A stretch of DNA of 64,000 nt. Origin: Gramella sp. AN32. Its GTDB lineage: Bacteria; Bacteroidota; Bacteroidia; Flavobacteriales; Flavobacteriaceae. This document shows positions 59,641-64,000 of the stretch, one piece after another. The translations under genes and the position numbers were made by a program. Every line of letters starts with the position of its first letter. Positions within the stretch are counted from its first letter, which is position 1. The notes beneath the pieces are model-generated. The model did no database searches. It saw only the letters and a program-made list of their open reading frames with translations, and was not told the origin of the DNA. The DNA lies in NCBI RefSeq assembly GCF_023718305.1, contig NZ_QEYO01000008.1, positions 62,001-126,000 of the forward strand. Reading direction: 5' to 3'.

Positions 59641-62600
59641 ATGATCCTTTTCTTCGGAAACCAAACCATGAAAGTTTTTGCAGTGGAAACGCACTCACAA
59701 CTTTCAGCCCAGGAAATTTCCAAATTAAACTGGCTTTTCGGAAACACTCAACAAATATATAAATCTGCCCTGGCAGATTTTTTTGTTGGTCCGCGTGCCG
59801 CCATGATCACTCCCTGGAGTACAAATGCTGTGGAGATCACTCAAAATATGGGAATTCACGGTATTATAAGGATCGAGGAATTTATGCGGGTAGACGAGCA
59901 TTTTCACGATTACGATTCCATGCTCTCTCAGAAATACAAAACTTTGGATCAGGAGATTTTTGATATTCATGTTCATCCTGAATCTATTATTGAAGTTGAT
60001 AATATCACAACTTACAATGCTGAAGAAGGCCTTGCCTTAAATGCTGAAGAGATTCAATATCTCGAAGAGCTTTCTGAAAAATTAGGCAGGAAACTAACTG
60101 ACTCCGAAGTGTTCGGGTTTTCCCAGGTAAATTCTGAACATTGTCGCCATAAAATTTTCAATGGAACCTTTGTGATCGATGGGGAAGAAAAGCCGGTTTC
60201 ATTATTTAAGTTGATTAGGAAAACTTCAGAAGAAAACCCGAATGATATAGTTTCTGCTTATAAAGATAATGTTGCTTTTGTAAAAGGTCCACGAGTCCAA
60301 CAATTTGCTCCTAAGTCTCCGGATGTGCCTGATTTTTACGAAAATCAAGATTTCGATTCGGTGATTTCTTTAAAAGCTGAAACCCATAATTTTCCCACTA
60401 CGGTAGAACCTTTTAACGGAGCAGCGACCGGGAGCGGTGGTGAGATTCGGGACAGGCTTGCCGGTGGAAAAGGTTCACTTCCATTAGCTGGGACTGCAGT
60501 ATATATGACATCTTATTCTCGTCTCGAGAAAGATAGAAAATGGGAAGAAGGGATGGCAGAAAGAAATTGGCTGTACCAAACCCCCATAGATATTTTGATT
60601 AAAGCTTCCAATGGTGCTTCAGATTTTGGAAATAAATTTGGCCAGCCTTTAATCGCCGGGTCTGTGCTCACTTTTGAACATACTGAACATGATCGCAAAC
60701 TGGGGTTTGATAAAGTGATTATGATGGCCGGTGGGATTGGATATGGCAAAGCGGATCAAGCCTTAAAAGATACCCCTGAAAAAGGTGATAAAATTGTAGT
60801 TCTTGGTGGGGAAAACTATAGGATTGGTATGGGCGGTGCAGCGGTTTCTTCAGCAGATACCGGTGAATTAAGTAGCGGGATTGAATTAAACGCGATCCAG
60901 CGATCAAATCCTGAAATGCAAAAACGGGCAGCCAATGCCATTCGGGGAATGATTGAAAGCGACGAAAACACCATCGTTTCCATTCATGACCATGGTGCAG
61001 GCGGCCATTTAAACTGTCTTAGTGAATTAGTGGAGGAAAAAGGCGGTAAAATTGATCTGGATGCCTTACCGGTTGGGGATCCTACCCTTTCATCAAAAGA
61101 AATTATAGGTAATGAATCCCAGGAACGAATGGGATTGGTAATAAGCCCAGAAGATATCCCGAAATTAAAACGTATTGCAGATAGGGAACGCTCGCCAATG
61201 TATGAAGTTGGCGATGTAACCGGAGATCATCGCTTTACCTTTGAAGGGAAAAAATCGGGAAAAAAACCCATGGATCTGGAACTTGCCGATATGTTTGGAA
61301 GTTCTCCCAAAACGATCATGAATGATGTTAGCATTACCCGGGATTATTCTAATCCTGAATACAACGCTAAAAATCTTCAGGATTATTTAAAACAGGTTTT
61401 ACAATTGGAAGCAGTTGCCTGTAAAGACTGGTTGACCAACAAAGTTGACCGCTGTGTAACCGGAAGGGTTGCTAAACAGCAAACTGCCGGTCCGCTACAA
61501 TTACCCCTGAACAACGTTGGGGTGATGGCTCTGGATTATAAGGGAAAGAATGGTGTGGCAACTTCTATAGGCCACTCCCCTATTTCCGGTTTAGTAGATC
61601 CGGTAGCTGGTTCAAAAAATTCTATTGCAGAATCATTGTCGAATATTATTTGGGCACCTTTAGAAAAAGGTCTAAAATCTATATCACTATCTGCAAACTG
61701 GATGTGGCCATGTAATAACGAAGGTGAGGATGCCAGACTATATGAAGCAGTAAAAGCAGTTTCTGAATTTTCTATTTCTCTGGGGATAAATGTGCCTACC
61801 GGAAAGGATTCACTTTCCATGAAGCAAAAATATAAAGATGGTGAGGTGCTTTCACCCGGAACGGTAATAATTTCAGCGGCTGGTCATTGCGATGATATTT
61901 CTAAAGTGGTTGAACCCGTATTAAAGAAAAACGGTGGCGACATTTATTATATCAATCTTTCCCAGGATAATTTTAAAATTGGGGGATCTTCTTTCGCACA
62001 GATTTTAAATAAAGTTGGAAATGAAGTCCCGTCAATTAAAAATGATGAATTCTTTAAAAATGCTTTTGATACAGTTCAGGAATTAATTCGAAAAGAATTA
62101 ATAGTTGCCGGGCATGATATCGCTTCTGGCGGATTCATTACCACGCTATTGGAAATGTGTTTTGCCGATAATAATCTTGGGGCAAATCTGGATCTTTCAG
62201 CCTTGGGTGAAAGTGACATTATAAAATTATTATTCAATGAAAACTGCGGAATCGTTTTTCAGGCAAAGGATGGTTCAATTGAATCTATTCTGAAAGAAAA
62301 GAAGATTGAATTTTTCAACATTGGAAAAGTTACTGAAAGTGATATACTTTCCATAAAAAATAATTCCGAAGAATTTAGTTTCGATATCAGGGAATTAAGG
62401 GATACCTGGTATAAAACTTCTTTCCTGCTTGATAAAAAACAAAGCGGAATAGATAAAGCAACCGAGCGTTTTCATAATTATAAAGAACAACCGCTCGAAT
62501 TCAAATTTCCGGAGCATTTTACCGGTAAACTCCCTGTCATTTCGAATGCAAATGAGAAATCTCAACCCAAGATAAAGGCAGCGATCATTCGGGAAAAAGG

Positions 62601-63315
62601 ATCAAATTCAGAGAGGGAAATGGCCAGGGCCATGCACTTAGCCGGTTTTGATGTAAAAGATGTTCATATGACCGATCTTATTTCAGGTCGTGAGGATTTG
62701 GAAGATATCAGGTTTATCGCGGCGGTTGGAGGATTCTCTAACTCAGATGTTTTGGGAAGTGCCAAAGGTTGGGCTGGAGCATTTCTTTACAATGAAAAAG
62801 CAAAAAAGGCCCTGGATACATTTTTTCAACGAGAAGATACGCTATCCCTGGGTGTTTGTAATGGCTGCCAGTTATTTATAGAATTAGGCCTGATTAATCC
62901 AGATCATGAACAGAAGCCAAAAATGCTTTATAATGAATCCCATAAATTCGAGTGTAATTTTACTTCCGTAGAAATTCAGGAGAATAATTCGGTAATGCTA
63001 TCAACACTTGCTGGTTCCAAATTGGGTATTTGGGCAGCCCACGGTGAAGGGAAATTTAGTTTTCCATATGAAGAAGAAAAATATAAGATCGTTGGAAAAT
63101 ATGGATATGAAGGTTATCCTGCCAATCCTAACGGATCTCATTTTAATACCGCAATTTTAACTGATGATTCCGGCAGGCATTTGGTGATGATGCCGCATTT
63201 GGAACGTTCTACCTTCCAGTGGAACTGGGCTCATTATCCTGAAAATAGGAAAGATGAAGTTTCCCCTTGGTTAGAAGGATTTGTAAATGCCAGAAAATGG
63301 CTTGAAAAGAAATAA
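59641..63315 (+). CDS. purL: phosphoribosylformylglycinamidine synthase, large single-chain form
   Basis: A 1224-residue FGAM synthase with the four parts of the proteobacterial/eukaryotic type in one chain: N-terminal PurS-like region (about 1-135), helical linker (about 150-200; VNSEHCRHKIFNG), duplicated synthetase core (ATGSGGEIRDRLAGG; HDHGAGGHLNCLSELVEE; ASGGFITTLLEMCF) and glutamine amidotransferase. The nucleophile is Cys1073 in LGVCNGCQLF, and MMPHLERSTFQW near the end holds the His and Glu of the triad. Slightly shorter than E. coli PurL (1295). The ATG at 59641 fits the family start MILFFGN; an internal ATG at 59668 is less likely. Confidence 0.97.
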   Translation: MILFFGNQTMKVFAVETHSQLSAQEISKLNWLFGNTQQIYKSALADFFVGPRAAMITPWSTNAVEITQNMGIHGIIRIEEFMRVDEHFHDYDSMLSQKYKTLDQEIFDIHVHPESIIEVDNITTYNAEEGLALNAEEIQYLEELSEKLGRKLTDSEVFGFSQVNSEHCRHKIFNGTFVIDGEEKPVSLFKLIRKTSEENPNDIVSAYKDNVAFVKGPRVQQFAPKSPDVPDFYENQDFDSVISLKAETHNFPTTVEPFNGAATGSGGEIRDRLAGGKGSLPLAGTAVYMTSYSRLEKDRKWEEGMAERNWLYQTPIDILIKASNGASDFGNKFGQPLIAGSVLTFEHTEHDRKLGFDKVIMMAGGIGYGKADQALKDTPEKGDKIVVLGGENYRIGMGGAAVSSADTGELSSGIELNAIQRSNPEMQKRAANAIRGMIESDENTIVSIHDHGAGGHLNCLSELVEEKGGKIDLDALPVGDPTLSSKEIIGNESQERMGLVISPEDIPKLKRIADRERSPMYEVGDVTGDHRFTFEGKKSGKKPMDLELADMFGSSPKTIMNDVSITRDYSNPEYNAKNLQDYLKQVLQLEAVACKDWLTNKVDRCVTGRVAKQQTAGPLQLPLNNVGVMALDYKGKNGVATSIGHSPISGLVDPVAGSKNSIAESLSNIIWAPLEKGLKSISLSANWMWPCNNEGEDARLYEAVKAVSEFSISLGINVPTGKDSLSMKQKYKDGEVLSPGTVIISAAGHCDDISKVVEPVLKKNGGDIYYINLSQDNFKIGGSSFAQILNKVGNEVPSIKNDEFFKNAFDTVQELIRKELIVAGHDIASGGFITTLLEMCFADNNLGANLDLSALGESDIIKLLFNENCGIVFQAKDGSIESILKEKKIEFFNIGKVTESDILSIKNNSEEFSFDIRELRDTWYKTSFLLDKKQSGIDKATERFHNYKEQPLEFKFPEHFTGKLPVISNANEKSQPKIKAAIIREKGSNSEREMARAMHLAGFDVKDVHMTDLISGREDLEDIRFIAAVGGFSNSDVLGSAKGWAGAFLYNEKAKKALDTFFQREDTLSLGVCNGCQLFIELGLINPDHEQKPKMLYNESHKFECNFTSVEIQENNSVMLSTLAGSKLGIWAAHGEGKFSFPYEEEKYKIVGKYGYEGYPANPNGSHFNTAILTDDSGRHLVMMPHLERSTFQWNWAHYPENRKDEVSPWLEGFVNARKWLEKK

Positions 63316-63340
63316 TTCCCTCTAATTTTCTAAAATAGTT

Positions 63341-63371
63341 GAAGGGATGCTAATAACATCCCTTCTTTTTT
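63341..63371 (+). terminator. intrinsic terminator of purL
   Basis: GAAGGGATG (63341-63349) pairs perfectly with CATCCCTTC (63357-63365) around a 7-nt loop, followed by six T. Confidence 0.9.
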
Positions 63372-63438
63372 GAATTATCCATTTGAAGTAGCCCGCTTTT
63401 TTGCTATTTTGCAAGGTATATGCAAACCGGCTACCACA

Positions 63439-64000
63439 ATGAACGATATTAAAAGACTTTTCGATTTTCCCTATTATCAGCTTAAAAATTTTCCTTTAGA
63501 TAAAGCTTTCGGAACTAAATATAATGGTGTATGGAAAACAATTTCTACCCAGGAATATATAGATCAGGCAAATACAATCAGCCGGGGGCTCTTAAATTTG
63601 GGGGTGCAACCCAATGATAAGATCGCGATTATTTCATCATCCAATAGAACTGAATGGAGTATCATGGATATTGGGATCATGCAGTTGGGGGCTCAAAATG
63701 TGCCAATTTATCCTACCATTTCTGAAGAAGATTATGAATATGTACTTTCTCATAGCGGGGCGATTTATTGTTTTGTTTCAGATAAGGAAGTATTGGAAAA
63801 AGTCAACAAAATAAAGGCGAACACGCAAATGAAGGAAGTGTATTCTTTTGACGAAATACCAGGTTGCAAGAACTGGAAAGAAATTTTGGAGAGTGGAGAA
63901 AATAAGTCTAATCAGGCTGAAGTAGATGGTCTAAAAGAAAAGGTAACCAAAGACGATGTTGCTACCATAATATATACTTCAGGAACTACGGGAAGACCAA
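63439..64000 (+). CDS. long-chain acyl-CoA synthetase (AMP-forming), N-terminal part
   Basis: The frame opens with ATG at 63439 (MNDIKRLFDFPYYQLKNFPLDKAFGTKYNG) and runs off the window after 187 codons. LGVQPNDKIAIISSSNRTEWSIMDIGIMQLGAQNVPIYPTISEEDYEYVLSHS is the usual start of the adenylate-forming domain, and the P-loop IIYTSGTTGRP lies at the very end. It resembles FadD15-type fatty acyl-CoA ligases, which activate fatty acids for beta-oxidation or lipid synthesis. A TATTTTGC box at about 63415-63422, one base short of TAnnTTTG, may be its promoter. Confidence 0.94.
   Translation, partial: MNDIKRLFDFPYYQLKNFPLDKAFGTKYNGVWKTISTQEYIDQANTISRGLLNLGVQPNDKIAIISSSNRTEWSIMDIGIMQLGAQNVPIYPTISEEDYEYVLSHSGAIYCFVSDKEVLEKVNKIKANTQMKEVYSFDEIPGCKNWKEILESGENKSNQAEVDGLKEKVTKDDVATIIYTSGTTGRP

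Overview
The window is a 64 kb stretch of a low-GC (about 36-38% by eye) genome of the Bacteroidetes, most probably family Flavobacteriaceae in the Gramella/Salegentibacter/Zunongwangia neighbourhood. The grounds are a DUF4252 pair, DUF4199, DUF2147, DUF6495-like and YCF48-like lipoproteins, a Flavobacterium-type promoter (-7 TAnnTTTG) upstream of many genes, weak Shine-Dalgarno signals, a large single-chain PurL and a CarB without its allosteric domain. The genus is inferred from gene content and general protein resemblance, not from a database search.

Layout. 1-1117: 5' part of a CzcA/CusA metal efflux pump and a small exported Cys/His protein, clearly GC-richer than the rest. 1510-8270: TerC, a sugar-nucleotide epimerase, hisS, a MacB-type permease, then the rpsF-rpsR-rplI ribosomal operon. 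8439-24219: an orphan LytTR regulator, priA, a nadC-yihY-CHI-DUF2147 operon, rlmH, an XTP/dITP pyrophosphatase, a DEAD-box helicase with a structured leader, trmH-like, sirtuin, purB, and an ECF sigma / anti-sigma-like / DUF4252-DUF4252 cluster. 24353-34272: an S41 protease followed by a vitamin B12 uptake locus. 34339-54745: rmuC and a serine hydrolase/thioesterase/transporter operon, carB, rpmH, an envelope lytic transglycosylase, mtaB, rpmE2, and a glycosyltransferase-phosphohexomutase-MsbA run. 55470-64000: a second ECF sigma locus, a YCF48-like lipoprotein, an RsmB-like methyltransferase, purL and the start of a long-chain acyl-CoA synthetase.

The most interesting region is the B12 locus (25.9-34.3 kb). 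A cobalamin riboswitch on the minus strand leads btuB, then a MACPF/perforin-family lipoprotein, then a BtuG-like beta-propeller lipoprotein; divergently lie btuF, btuC and btuD. The MACPF protein sits 3 nt after btuB, and both it and the BtuG-like protein carry a surface-lipoprotein export-like sequence after the lipid cysteine, whereas BtuF does not. A 5'-truncated second BtuG-like gene lies just downstream. The riboswitch itself carries a 70-nt array of 7-bp units, arranged as an inverted repeat, in the loop of one of its core hairpins. Related heptamer arrays of different sequence occur at 6.4-6.6 kb.

There are no tRNA or rRNA genes, CRISPR arrays, insertion sequences or prophage genes that I could recognise.
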